DNA of 64,000 bases from an uncultured Olleya sp. GTDB lineage: Bacteria; Bacteroidota; Bacteroidia; Flavobacteriales; Flavobacteriaceae. Shown in pieces: positions 44,755 through 53,503 of this stretch. The position numbers and the translations under genes were made by a program. The notes beneath the pieces were generated by a model that was given only the letters and a program-made list of their open reading frames with translations, was not told the origin of the DNA and ran no database searches. Positions within the stretch are counted from its first letter, which is position 1. Every line of letters begins with the position of its first letter. The DNA lies in assembly GCA_947503885.1 (NCBI GenBank), contig CANNFD010000001.1, positions 310,001 through 374,000 of the forward strand, read 5' to 3'.

Positions 44755-46079
44755 TATAATAATTTAATTTTTAATACTGATTTAGTTTGGTCTGTTATTT
44801 TAAATCTATCATCTGCACGATAATTGATTACCCAAACAATTTCTTTTTGATTACACAATAATAAAACCTTTTTCTTGGCTAACAAAGATAGTTTTTCATC
44901 TTTAAAATATTTACTCAACTTCTTCTTTCCTTTCATGCCAAAAGGGTAAAAATAATCACCTTCTTGCCAATGTCTTATAGTTAAAGGAAACTTTAACTTT
45001 TCTTTATCAATACAAATGGTAGATTGGTCTGTTTTTGAGGGGTTTTCTACAGTTTGAAATGTTAAAACACCTAAAGGTGTATTAATTGTTGCTGTATTAC
45101 TATTAACCTCTAGCGGTATTAAATCTTGGCTATTATTGTCGTTATCCTCAATTTTACTTAAAATTAAAGTTTCTCTGTCTTTTAATAATTTATGAGTTTT
45201 AGAAAACACTTGCTTTCCACTTTGTGCTTTTAACAAATCCACTATGTCATCCCATTGTGTAAAACCATAGGGTTTAAAAATTTGGTATACATACGCTTTT
45301 GGATTATTCACTTTAATAAACTCGCTAATTTTATAACTCACCATGGTGTCGTCCATATCAATTATGGCTCGTTTTAAAACAGCTTGCACACTTTCTTCAA
45401 CAATATCTGCGGTGTCCTTTAAGTTGTCTAACGTGTTATTAAAATTTAATAAAACGTCAGGGTTTATTGCTTTTAAAACCGGGATTACATCATGTCTTAA
45501 TTTATTTCTAAGGTATTTGGTTGACGCATTACTACTATCCTCTCGCCATTTTATGCTATTTTTTTTTGCGTAAACTTCTATGTCTTCTCTTGTAAATTTT
45601 AATAAGGGTCTAACAATGTTTTTATTAATTTCAGGAATACCTTTTAACCCATCTAATCCTGTGCCTCTTGTTAAATTAATTAAAAAAGTTTCTAAATTAT
45701 CGTCTGCATGATGTGCTGTTAAAATGTAGTCAAAGTCTAGCTGTTGTGCCAAATCCTGAAACCAATTATAACGTAACTCACGAGCTGCCATTTGAATAGA
45801 TAACTTATTGTTTTGGGCATAGGTTTCGGTCTCAAAACTTTCAATAAAGACTTCTAAATCTAGGTTGTTAGCTAAATCTAAAACAAACGCTTCATCGCTA
45901 TCGCTTTCGGTTCCTCTTAAATTAAAATTACAATGTGCTAAAGAGATTTCAAAATTTACTTGCTTACATAAATGAGTTAGCACCACACTGTCTAAACCTC
46001 CAGAAATTGCGATTAGAAGTTTGCGTTTTCTTAAAAAAGGAAACGTGTTGTTTATGTGATTTTGGAAATTTTCTAGCAT
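44754..46079 (-). CDS. tilS: tRNA(Ile)-lysidine synthase TilS
   Basis: I chose ATG 46079; a TTG at 46100 would give seven extra residues and lie 1 bp from the pabB-like stop. The 441-residue protein has the PP-loop ATPase motif ISGGLDSVVL (SGGLDS at 26-31), then CNFNLRGTESDSDEAFV, TAHHADDNLETFLINLTRGTGLDGL and RPLL, and the C-terminal TilS substrate-binding region (PLTIRHWQEGDYFYPFGMKGKKKLSKYF). It converts C34 of tRNA-Ile(CAU) to lysidine and is essential for AUA decoding. Fully normal features. Confidence 0.96.
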   Translation of the reverse strand: MLENFQNHINNTFPFLRKRKLLIAISGGLDSVVLTHLCKQVNFEISLAHCNFNLRGTESDSDEAFVLDLANNLDLEVFIESFETETYAQNNKLSIQMAARELRYNWFQDLAQQLDFDYILTAHHADDNLETFLINLTRGTGLDGLKGIPEINKNIVRPLLKFTREDIEVYAKKNSIKWREDSSNASTKYLRNKLRHDVIPVLKAINPDVLLNFNNTLDNLKDTADIVEESVQAVLKRAIIDMDDTMVSYKISEFIKVNNPKAYVYQIFKPYGFTQWDDIVDLLKAQSGKQVFSKTHKLLKDRETLILSKIEDNDNNSQDLIPLEVNSNTATINTPLGVLTFQTVENPSKTDQSTICIDKEKLKFPLTIRHWQEGDYFYPFGMKGKKKLSKYFKDEKLSLLAKKKVLLLCNQKEIVWVINYRADDRFKITDQTKSVLKIKLL

Positions 46080-46101
46080 GTTTAAATGTAACGATTTCAA
46101 T

Positions 46102-47394
46102 TTAACTCTCTAAAACTGTTCGCATGGCTTTTGCTTTAACTAAACATTCTTCATACTCGTTTACCGGACTACTTTTTGCAGTGATAGCACCACCTACGGA
46201 ATACGATACATAGTTATTAGTTGCATTATATAAAATACTTCTAATGACAACATTAAAATCAAAATCGCCTGATGGCGAAATATAGCCAACTGCTCCAGAA
46301 TATAATCCGCGTTTGGTATCTTCAAGGCTTTCGATAATTTTCATTGCCGAAATTTTAGGTGCACCTGTCATGCTTCCCATTGGAAACGTTGTTTTAATAA
46401 TATCAATTGGATGGATAGTATCCTCCACTTCGGACGTAATCGTGGATATCATTTGGTGTACTTGATCAAAGGTGTAAATCTTACACAATTCCTCAACTTT
46501 TACTGTTCCTTTTTTAGCGGTTTGCGACAAGTCGTTACGGACTAAATCTACAATCATTACGTTTTCGCTACGCTCTTTTTCGTCTGCTACTAAATTGTTT
46601 TTTAAAATAGAATCAAGTAAAAAATCTGGGTCGCGTTTTGCAGTGCCTTTTATGGGTTGAGACACTATTTTTGTGCCTTCTTTTTTAATATAACGCTCTG
46701 GTGATGCTGATAATAAATATTTATCGTTAAGCTTTAAAAACGTTGCAAAAGGTGGTTTTGATATTGCGTTTAGCTTATTATAAGTGTCTAACGGGTTAAT
46801 TAACGTGCCTTCTGCATAAAACTCTTGGCAAAAATTAGCTTCGTAAATATCACCTCTTTTTATGTGGTCCAAAAGGGTTTCAATTTTATTAAAATACTCG
46901 TCTTTGCTAATTCTTAGATGTATTTTAATTGGATCTTGAGTAGCTGTTGTAGTTAAGTCATCAAATGCATCGATAGCTTTAATATCTGTTTCAAACTCGT
47001 CATCCACCATTTTTAAATATTGGATTTCGACTATATCTCCTTTTAATAAAAAAACTTTTTTAGGTTGAAAAAAGTATAAATCCGGAAACTCTAAACCATC
47101 AAAATTATTAGATTTTAGCTGTTCTACATCATTTTTTAAATCGTAAGACAAATACCCAAAAATCCAGTCTTTAGTTAGTGACTGATACTCTTTTAATCGC
47201 TCAAAAGCACCGTCATAATCAGTTAGGATACTTGTAAAAGCATCGACTGCTAAAACCGCATCAAAATTAGAATATTGTTGTTGGTATTGATTAGAGTCTA
47301 ACCAAACCACATCATCAAATTGCTGGCTCCAAGCCAATAAATTTTGCTTGAATTGCTCAGGATTAGTTAGTTTATGTTTTATAGTCGTTCTCAA
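46102..47394 (-). CDS. pabB: Aminodeoxychorismate synthase component I (PabB-type)
   Basis: The 430-residue chorismate-binding enzyme has RGDIYEANFCQEF, LLSASPERYIKKEG, SQPIKGTAKRDP, SENVMIVDLVRNDLS and the metal/substrate region MTGAPKISAMKIIESLEDTKRGLYSGAVGYISPSGDFDFNVVIRSI. These fit PabB rather than isochorismate synthase (which is the separate gene at 18235) or TrpE; the choice against TrpE rests on the KRGLYSGAVGY segment and absence of trp genes. It makes 4-amino-4-deoxychorismate for folate. It starts the operon with tilS and dsbD. Promoter not clear. Confidence 0.88.
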   Translation of the reverse strand: MRTTIKHKLTNPEQFKQNLLAWSQQFDDVVWLDSNQYQQQYSNFDAVLAVDAFTSILTDYDGAFERLKEYQSLTKDWIFGYLSYDLKNDVEQLKSNNFDGLEFPDLYFFQPKKVFLLKGDIVEIQYLKMVDDEFETDIKAIDAFDDLTTTATQDPIKIHLRISKDEYFNKIETLLDHIKRGDIYEANFCQEFYAEGTLINPLDTYNKLNAISKPPFATFLKLNDKYLLSASPERYIKKEGTKIVSQPIKGTAKRDPDFLLDSILKNNLVADEKERSENVMIVDLVRNDLSQTAKKGTVKVEELCKIYTFDQVHQMISTITSEVEDTIHPIDIIKTTFPMGSMTGAPKISAMKIIESLEDTKRGLYSGAVGYISPSGDFDFNVVIRSILYNATNNYVSYSVGGAITAKSSPVNEYEECLVKAKAMRTVLES

Positions 47395-47471
47395 TGCTAA
47401 AAATGTTGCGTAAAGTTAATCAGAATTGACAAAAAAACGAGTATTTTGGGCATGAGATTAAATAAAAAAAG

Positions 47472-48362
47472 ATGTTTACATTATCTAATGCGTTTTTAAA
47501 AATTTTGGTTAAACCGAAAGGTGCAGAACTTTGCGGAATTACTGCTGTTAAAAATCAAAAACAATTTATGTGGCATGCAGATCCTGAAGTATGGGAAAGC
47601 TATGCTCCAAATTTATTCCCTGTTATTGGGGCGTTAAAAGAGGATTCTTATTTATTTGAAGGCAATAAATATCAAATGCCAAAACATGGTTTTGTAAGAC
47701 ATAGCGAGGCTATCAAACTTATTAAACAAACAGAAAATAGTTTGTCTTTTAGTTTAACTTACAATCAAGACTTATTACAAATATTTCCTTTTAAGTTTCA
47801 ATTTAACATTACATACACACTGACAGATAATATTTTAAAAATTACTCACACAGTAAAAAACCTGGATAACAAAACCATTTATTTTTCTGTTGGTGGACAT
47901 CCTGCATTTAAATGCCCTTTGTATGATAATGAAAATTACACCGATTATAGCTTAGTTTTTGAAAGTGAAGAAACCGCAGAAACGTATTTACTAAACATGG
48001 ATAATGGTTTAGTAACGGACCAAACAAAACCGGCTTTTGACACTAAAAACAGCATCCATTTAACTCATGACCTGTTTAATAAAGATGCTTTAATTTTTAA
48101 AGATTTAAAGTCACGTCAAGTCGCTTTAGTAAGTAAAACACATGGCGAAATCCTAAATGTATCCTTCAACGATTTTAATTATTTAGGGCTTTGGGCAAAA
48201 CCAAATGCACCCTATGTTTGTATAGAACCTTGGTTAGGCATTGCTGATGCTGAAAACACGTCGCAAAACCTTACAGAAAAAGAGGGTATTATCAAATTAC
48301 CTATTAATGAAACCTTTAATGCAAGCTATAGTATACAAATACATGAGCATCATTTAGGGTAA
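47472..48362 (+). CDS. Aldose 1-epimerase family (mutarotase-like) protein
   Basis: The 296-residue galactose-mutarotase-fold protein has KPKGAELCGI near the N-terminus, FVRHSEAIKL, VGGHPAFKCPL with the conserved histidine, and CIEPWLGIADAENTSQNLTEKEGI near the C-terminus with the catalytic glutamate. It is of the LacX/YphB-like short group. It should interconvert anomers of a hexose or a hexose-6-phosphate in the cytoplasm. It stands alone between divergent pabB and the helicase, with no obvious sugar genes nearby. Substrate unknown. Confidence 0.88.
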   Translation: MFTLSNAFLKILVKPKGAELCGITAVKNQKQFMWHADPEVWESYAPNLFPVIGALKEDSYLFEGNKYQMPKHGFVRHSEAIKLIKQTENSLSFSLTYNQDLLQIFPFKFQFNITYTLTDNILKITHTVKNLDNKTIYFSVGGHPAFKCPLYDNENYTDYSLVFESEETAETYLLNMDNGLVTDQTKPAFDTKNSIHLTHDLFNKDALIFKDLKSRQVALVSKTHGEILNVSFNDFNYLGLWAKPNAPYVCIEPWLGIADAENTSQNLTEKEGIIKLPINETFNASYSIQIHEHHLG

Positions 48363-48378
48363 ACAAAATAATAGTAGT

Positions 48379-48386
48379 AATTTTGT
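48379..48386 (+). promoter_or_regulatory. Putative -7 element of the helicase gene
   Basis: TAATTTTG matches TAnnTTTG exactly, 18 nt before the TTG start. Confidence 0.45.
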
Positions 48387-48404
48387 AGGCTAAAATAACA
48401 TGTT

Positions 48405-49754
48405 TTGAGCTTTAGAGATTTAAATTTAAACACCCCTTTATATAACGCAATTGACGACTTAGGTTTTACGCAACCAACTCCAATACAAGCAGAAGCTTTT
48501 AATGTAGTAGCTAGCGGAAAAGATATGGTTGGTATTGCACAAACTGGTACTGGTAAAACGTTTGCCTATATGTTACCAATACTCAAAAATCTTAAATTTT
48601 CTAAGCAAGATAACCCGCGTATTTTAATTTTAGTACCGACTAGAGAGTTAGTCGTACAAGTGGTAGACGAAATTGAAAAATTAGCCAAATATATAAATAC
48701 ACGTGTACTTGGTGTGTATGGTGGAACTAATATAAACACCCAAAAACAGGCTGTTGCACAAGGTCAAGATATTATTGTTGCAACTCCTGGTAGATTATAT
48801 GATTTAGCAGTAAGTCGTGTATTACAATTAAAATCGTTAGAGCGCTTAGTGATTGACGAAGTAGATGTTATGTTAGACTTAGGCTTTAGACATCAACTAA
48901 TTAATATTTTTGATATTTTACCGGAACGCAGACAAAACATTATGTTTTCTGCAACAATGACAGAAGATGTTGACGAGTTAATTACAGATTTTTTTACTGC
49001 TCCACAAAAAGTATCGATTGCAATTTCTGGAACCCCTTTAGAAAACATATCACAGACTAAATACAGTGTACCAAATTATTATACCAAATTAAACTTATTA
49101 GTACATCTGTTTCAGGATGCAGAAACCTATAATAAAGTATTGGTCTTTGTATCAAACAAACGTATGGCAGACAGACTGTTTGAAGCTTTAGACGAGTTTT
49201 TTAATGAAGAGCTATGTGTTATCCACTCTAACAAAACACAAAACTATAGACTACGTAGTATCGAGCAATTTAGAGAAGGGGTTAACCGTATTCTAGTCGC
49301 TACAGATGTTATGGCACGTGGTTTAGATATTGATAATGTATCACACGTTATTAACTTTGATACACCAGACTACCCAGAAAACTACATGCACAGAATTGGT
49401 AGAACAGGTCGTGCAGAACGAGAAGGGCATGCTATTGTTTTTTCTACTGAAAAAGAACAAGACTCGCTTGCAAAGATTGAAGCGTTAATGCAAATGGAAA
49501 TTCCTGTTATGGAAATCCCTGAGAGTGTACAAATTTCTACAGAATTGATTGAAGAAGAGCGTACAGTTATTAAAGAACGAAACAATCCGACCAAACGAAG
49601 AGATATTGATGCGCCAGGACCTGCTTTTCATGAAAAGTCAGAAAAAAACTCTAAAGAAAATTTAGGAGGTAGTTATAAATTTAAAATTGCTGCTAAATAT
49701 AAAAAGCCTAAAACCAGAGGAGATAAAAATTACAACAAGCGTAATAAAAAGTAA
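48405..49754 (+). CDS. DEAD-box ATP-dependent RNA helicase with DEVD motif II
   Basis: The 449-residue protein starts at a TTG that directly precedes a normal N-terminus (SFRDLNLNTPLYNAIDDLGF). It has the Q motif TQPTPIQAEAF, Walker A AQTGTGKT at 45-52, PTRELVVQ, TPGRL, motif II written DEVD (151-154) in place of DEAD, SAT, and HRIGRTGR. The basic C-terminal tail (GDKNYNKRNKK) is typical of RhlE/DbpA-like helicases that act on rRNA. All other motifs are normal, so the Ala-to-Val change is probably tolerated. The out-of-frame ATG at 48401 is followed at once by a stop and is not the start. It ends at a strong terminator. Confidence 0.94.
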   Translation: MSFRDLNLNTPLYNAIDDLGFTQPTPIQAEAFNVVASGKDMVGIAQTGTGKTFAYMLPILKNLKFSKQDNPRILILVPTRELVVQVVDEIEKLAKYINTRVLGVYGGTNINTQKQAVAQGQDIIVATPGRLYDLAVSRVLQLKSLERLVIDEVDVMLDLGFRHQLINIFDILPERRQNIMFSATMTEDVDELITDFFTAPQKVSIAISGTPLENISQTKYSVPNYYTKLNLLVHLFQDAETYNKVLVFVSNKRMADRLFEALDEFFNEELCVIHSNKTQNYRLRSIEQFREGVNRILVATDVMARGLDIDNVSHVINFDTPDYPENYMHRIGRTGRAEREGHAIVFSTEKEQDSLAKIEALMQMEIPVMEIPESVQISTELIEEERTVIKERNNPTKRRDIDAPGPAFHEKSEKNSKENLGGSYKFKIAAKYKKPKTRGDKNYNKRNKK

Positions 49755-49755
49755 T

Positions 49756-49789
49756 AAAAAAAGCGAACCAAATGGTTCGCTTTTTTTTT
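49756..49789. terminator. Bidirectional intrinsic terminator
   Basis: Stem AAGCGAACCA/TGGTTCGCTT around AA is preceded by an A-run and followed by T9. It separates the convergent helicase (plus) and lpd (minus) genes. Confidence 0.9.
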
Positions 49790-49823
49790 ATAATTAAGAT
49801 TCCTTTTTTAAAGAAAATAATTT

Positions 49824-51224
49824 TTAAACATGTAAAGCACGATCATCAGTAGCAGCTAAAGCAGCTTCTTTGATTGCTTCTGCAAATGTAGGGTGTGCGT
49901 GAGACATACGAGATATATCTTCCGCAGAAGCTCTAAACTCCATAGCCACAACAGCTTCAGCAATTAAATCTGCACAACGTGCACCAATCATATGTACACC
50001 TAACACTTCGTCAGTTGTTTTATCTGCAAGGATTTTTACAAACCCATCTAAGTCACCTCCTGCTCTAGCACGACCTAACGCTCTAAACGGGAATTGACCT
50101 ACTTTATAAGCTGTACCTGCTTCTTTTAATTCTTCTTCAGTCTTACCAACTGCTGCAACTTCTGGCCACGTGTAAACAACACCTGGAATTAAGTTATAAT
50201 CTATATGTGGTTTTTGACCAGCAATTGTTTCGGCAACAAAAACACCTTCTTCTTCTGCCTTATGCGCTAACATCGCCCCTTTAACAACATCTCCAATTGC
50301 GTAGATATTAGATACATTAGTTTGTAAATGCTCATTAACTTCTACTTGTCCTCTGTCAGTTAATTTAACTCCTGCAGCTTCAGCGTTTAAACCGTCTGTA
50401 AAAGGTTTACGTCCAACAGATACTAAACAATAGTCTCCTTTAAACTCAACAACCTCTCCCTTTTTGTTTTCAGCTTTAACAATAACTTCATCTCCAACAC
50501 GATCAACAGATTGTACTTTATGCGATAGCATCATGTTAAATTTAGCTTTCTTAAAGACTTTATTTAACTCTTTAGACAATGCTCCATCCATAGTTGGTAA
50601 AATCCTGTCCATATACTCGATTACAGTAACCTCTGCACCTAAACGTCTGTATACTTGACCTAACTCTAAACCAATAACTCCTCCTCCAATCACAATCATG
50701 TGTTTAGGGATTTCTTTAAGTTTTAAAGCTTCAGTAGAGGTAATCACACGCTCTTTATCTAAAGTAATAAACGGTAAGTTTGATGGCTTACTACCGGTTG
50801 CAATAATGATGTTTTTGGCTTCAATCTCAGTCGTTTTTTCTCCTTTAATTGTAATATGAGTAGCGTCTTTAAAACTACCAACACCAGTAAAAACATCAAT
50901 GTTATTCTTTTTCATTAAAAAGTCAATACCTCCTGTTGTTTGATCTACAACAGATTGCTTACGACCAATCATTTTTTCTAAATTAACTTTAATATCTCCA
51001 GGAATTTCTATTCCGTGGTCTTCAAAGTGCTTAGTTGCTTCTTCATAGTGGTGTGAAGAGGCTAATAATGCTTTACTTGGGATACATCCGACATTAAGAC
51101 ATGTACCACCTAATGTTGAATATTTTTCAATAATTGCAGTTTTCATTCCTAATTGTGCGCAACGTATTGCTGCTACATATCCACCAGGACCAGAACCGAT
51201 AATTGCTACGTCGTATTGACTCAT
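49824..51224 (-). CDS. lpdA: Dihydrolipoyl dehydrogenase
   Basis: I chose ATG 51224, which gives the usual N-terminus SQYDVAIIGSGPGGYVAAIRC; an upstream in-frame start at 51278 would add 18 unrelated residues that include a palindrome copy. The 466-residue flavoprotein has FAD motif GSGPGG, the redox-active Cys42/Cys47 in GGTCLNVGCIPSKALL, NAD motif VIGGGVIGLELGQVY, and the C-terminal catalytic histidine in HAHPTFAEA. It is E3 of the pyruvate and 2-oxoglutarate dehydrogenase complexes, whose other subunits are not in the window. Length and motifs normal. Confidence 0.97.
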   Translation of the reverse strand: MSQYDVAIIGSGPGGYVAAIRCAQLGMKTAIIEKYSTLGGTCLNVGCIPSKALLASSHHYEEATKHFEDHGIEIPGDIKVNLEKMIGRKQSVVDQTTGGIDFLMKKNNIDVFTGVGSFKDATHITIKGEKTTEIEAKNIIIATGSKPSNLPFITLDKERVITSTEALKLKEIPKHMIVIGGGVIGLELGQVYRRLGAEVTVIEYMDRILPTMDGALSKELNKVFKKAKFNMMLSHKVQSVDRVGDEVIVKAENKKGEVVEFKGDYCLVSVGRKPFTDGLNAEAAGVKLTDRGQVEVNEHLQTNVSNIYAIGDVVKGAMLAHKAEEEGVFVAETIAGQKPHIDYNLIPGVVYTWPEVAAVGKTEEELKEAGTAYKVGQFPFRALGRARAGGDLDGFVKILADKTTDEVLGVHMIGARCADLIAEAVVAMEFRASAEDISRMSHAHPTFAEAIKEAALAATDDRALHV

Positions 51225-51237
51225 ATATTTTGTTTTT

Positions 51238-51252
51238 TCGCTTTCGCGGAAA
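51238..51252. repeat. Dispersed palindrome, copy 8 (upstream of lpd)
   Basis: TCGCTTTCGCGGAAA; the minus strand is TTTCCGCGAAAGCGA. It lies in the lpd leader, 14 bp before the ATG, the only copy in a 5' untranslated position. Confidence 0.6.
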
Positions 51253-51317
51253 TTATTAATTATTTCAAATTGGCACAAAAATACGATTTTGTATGATTAT
51301 TAACTAATCAGTTTGGG

Positions 51318-51878
51318 CTAATTTTTGAATAAATAGGCTATTGAAAACTGAAAAGCCCTGTTATGATTTTTATAGCTTTGATCTTCGATAATATTAGAAA
51401 GTCCAAAATAATATCTAAGTCCTAAAAGTACTCTAGTGTCAGTTTTAAAACCAAGTCCTAAATTAATACCAAAATCTGTTTGATTGACATTAGTAATGTC
51501 ATTAAAATAATTGGAGGACCCTACTTTTCTAACAGCCCCAACCGAAAAAGCTGCTTGCGGTCCAGTTTCTAAATAAAAATTAGACACCGGATAATATCGT
51601 ACTACTAATGGGACGGTTATATAATTAAGTATAACATCTTCTGCACCAATAGAACTAAATAGCACTTCTGGCACTAATTGTAGGGTGTTGTTTATTTCAA
51701 GTTCTCCTGTTAAGCCTATATGAAAACTAAGTCTAGAGTTGTATTGCTCTGAAAAATCACCGGAGATAGATGCAAGATTACCCCCTAATTTAACTCCTAA
51801 ATAAGCTGGTTTTTTTTGGTCTTGAGCAAAAGTTAAAGACGAAAATATTAAACAGAAGACCAGTAATTTATGTGCCAT
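51318..51878 (-). CDS. PorT-like outer-membrane beta-barrel protein
   Basis: The 186-residue protein has a signal peptide (KLLVFCLIFSSLTFAQ) and alternating amphipathic strands typical of small outer-membrane barrels: AYLGVKLGGNLASISGDF, LSFHIGLTGELEI, LQLVPEVLFSS, YLETGPQAAFSVGA, DFGINLGLGFKT, VLLGLRYYFGLSNI, and a terminal AFQFSIAYLF strand ending in an aromatic residue. It fits the PF13568-type (outer membrane protein beta-barrel) group. It probably is a porin-like or assembly protein with unknown role. It lies between lpd and the PAS-LuxR regulator, all on the minus strand, with a -7 box 59 bp upstream of its start. Confidence 0.85.
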   Translation of the reverse strand: MAHKLLVFCLIFSSLTFAQDQKKPAYLGVKLGGNLASISGDFSEQYNSRLSFHIGLTGELEINNTLQLVPEVLFSSIGAEDVILNYITVPLVVRYYPVSNFYLETGPQAAFSVGAVRKVGSSNYFNDITNVNQTDFGINLGLGFKTDTRVLLGLRYYFGLSNIIEDQSYKNHNRAFQFSIAYLFKN

Positions 51879-51936
51879 TTTATTGCTTTAAAAATTTTGT
51901 ACAAAAATAGAATTTTAAAAACAATAAATAAGTCTG

Positions 51937-51944
51937 CAAATATA
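51937..51944 (-). promoter_or_regulatory. Putative -7 element of the beta-barrel gene
   Basis: The minus strand reads TATATTTG (exact TAnnTTTG), 58 nt before the ATG. Confidence 0.4.
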
Positions 51945-52065
51945 TTTTTACACAAAACATATAATACAGACTTATTATAATAGGTTGCCCTACTTAGATT
52001 AATAGCTCTGTAAAATTGCACATTATCTTCAAGTGTGGCAATACTCAAATTGAGTAATTTTAAAT

Positions 52066-52836
52066 TTAAATAAGATTTTTATTAAATTTTAGCATACCTA
52101 CCAACTCACCGGTGGACGATATTTTTAATTTTTTTAAGATGTTACGTCGGTGCGTATCTACTGTATGCGGACTTATATTTAGCTTTTCAGAGATTTCTTT
52201 ACTACTATGATTTAAAACTAATAGTCTTATAACGTCACGCTCCCTGTTAGAAATACCACCTTGCAATAGTTTTTGAGAAAAATTATTAAAATAGATAGTT
52301 TCGTATTCGTTATTATCATTTAATAACTTAGCAGACGCAGTGATTTCCATTTTAATTTTAGAATCTAAAACAGTGTAGTGTGCTAAGCCTATTATAGGTT
52401 TTTTTTCTAAATCAAAAGCTAAAGGCGTCGTGTTTTGTACAATGTTTACATAGGTGTCATTACCATCTTTAAACCTATAATTCCAAGTATAATTAGTTTT
52501 ATCACGATCTGTTTCTTTAATTTCAGACAGCGTAAATTCCATTAACTGGTTCATTGCGGTTAACCAAACTTCAATATCTTCAGGGTGGATGCGACTCCAA
52601 AAATAACGCATCCCCTGGGTTTTTAGTAGCGAGGGGTCAATCCCCAAACAGCTACATAAGTTTTTACTGATGTATTCAAATTTTAAATCTTGGGTGTTAG
52701 TGACACAAAAAAAAGTGGAGCTATAAGGTAAATAACGATCTAACTCTATTAGTTTTTTTATATGTGTTTCTAATGACGGTTTTTCATAAGATTTAAAAAT
52801 ATTATTATACAGTGTTTTAATTTGCGAATACTTCAT
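52066..52836 (-). CDS. PAS-domain LuxR-type transcriptional regulator
   Basis: The 256-residue protein has a PAS-like domain at about 39-140 (FFCVTNTQDLKFEYISKNLCSCLGID...FWSRIHPEDIEVWLTAM) and a C-terminal LuxR/GerE helix-turn-helix at about 193-250 (GISNRERDVIRLLVLNHSSKEISEKLNISPHTVDTHRRNILKKL). There is no receiver domain, so it is not a classical response regulator. It should bind DNA and sense an internal ligand or redox signal through the PAS fold. Neighbours give no clear target: an outer-membrane barrel lies downstream, and the Lrp gene lies 46 bp upstream on the same strand, so the two may be co-transcribed. Confidence 0.9.
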   Translation of the reverse strand: MKYSQIKTLYNNIFKSYEKPSLETHIKKLIELDRYLPYSSTFFCVTNTQDLKFEYISKNLCSCLGIDPSLLKTQGMRYFWSRIHPEDIEVWLTAMNQLMEFTLSEIKETDRDKTNYTWNYRFKDGNDTYVNIVQNTTPLAFDLEKKPIIGLAHYTVLDSKIKMEITASAKLLNDNNEYETIYFNNFSQKLLQGGISNRERDVIRLLVLNHSSKEISEKLNISPHTVDTHRRNILKKLKISSTGELVGMLKFNKNLI

Positions 52837-52882
52837 TAAAAAGATTAATTGCGATAAATTTTAACCAATTTATAAAAAAAAA

Positions 52883-53341
52883 TTAAATAGGTAGCGCAGT
52901 TGTACTTTTTACTTCGCTGATTACAAACATACTATGTGTACTTCCAATATGATTAATGTTAGTTAGTTTTTCAACCATAAACTCTCTAAAAGCATCCATA
53001 TCCTTAACCACTACCTTTAAAAGGTAGTCGTAATCGCCACTAATATGATGACATTCTAAAACCTCTGTTAATTTGGTAACTTCCTTTTCAAATTGTACAA
53101 CATACTCTTGGATATGCTGCGAGAGTTTGATGTGGCAAAAAGCAACAAAACTTTTTTCTACTTTTTCCTTTTTTACTAGTGCTACATACTTATTAATAAC
53201 ACCGTTGTTTTCAAGTTTTTTTATACGTTCAAAAACTGCTGTTACAGACAGGTTTAGCTTATTAGACAACTCTTTATTAGTCTGTTTACTATCGGTTTGC
53301 AGTAATTGTAGGAGTTTTCTATCTATAATATCAAAGGTCAT
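52883..53341 (-). CDS. Lrp/AsnC-family transcriptional regulator
   Basis: The 152-residue protein has the Lrp plan: an N-terminal winged helix (IDRKLLQLLQTDSKQTNKELSNKLNLSVTAVFERIKKLENNGVI) and a C-terminal RAM/SAM ligand-binding fold (AFCHIKLSQHIQEYVVQFEKEVTKLTEVLECHHISGDYDYLLKVVVKDMDAF). It should bind an amino acid and act as an octamer on DNA. It is divergent from the methionine gamma-lyase-like gene (162 bp between start codons), the usual arrangement of a local regulator and its target. A -7 box lies 34 nt before its ATG. Confidence 0.94.
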   Translation of the reverse strand: MTFDIIDRKLLQLLQTDSKQTNKELSNKLNLSVTAVFERIKKLENNGVINKYVALVKKEKVEKSFVAFCHIKLSQHIQEYVVQFEKEVTKLTEVLECHHISGDYDYLLKVVVKDMDAFREFMVEKLTNINHIGSTHSMFVISEVKSTTALPI

Positions 53342-53375
53342 AATCGAATAATTTTCAGTGTTTTGTGCTAAAAAT

Positions 53376-53383
53376 CAAATTTA
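53376..53383 (-). promoter_or_regulatory. Putative -7 element of the Lrp gene
   Basis: The minus strand reads TAAATTTG (exact TAnnTTTG), 34 nt before the ATG. A TTTG lies 23 nt further upstream, a longer spacer than usual. Confidence 0.45.
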
Positions 53384-53503
53384 CATAATTATTTTTCGCT
53401 TAAAACCAAATAAAGCAGTTTTATATTCCTATTAAAACACCATCTATTGATTATTAATCTAAAATCAGTGATATTTGATGTAATCATAACTAAAACCATT
53501 ATC

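Noticed and set aside
45898-45914. Possible tenth palindrome copy (TCGCTTTCGG) in tilS
   Set aside because: Only one arm and no pairing partner; likely due to Ser/Asp-rich codons.
49918-49933. TTCCGCAGAAGC in lpd as a palindrome copy
   Set aside because: Two mismatches in the core and loop, so not convincing.
51848-52048. Small minus-strand frame overlapping the beta-barrel start
   Set aside because: Very AT-rich, low-complexity translation; the region is better read as the promoter and leader of the barrel gene.
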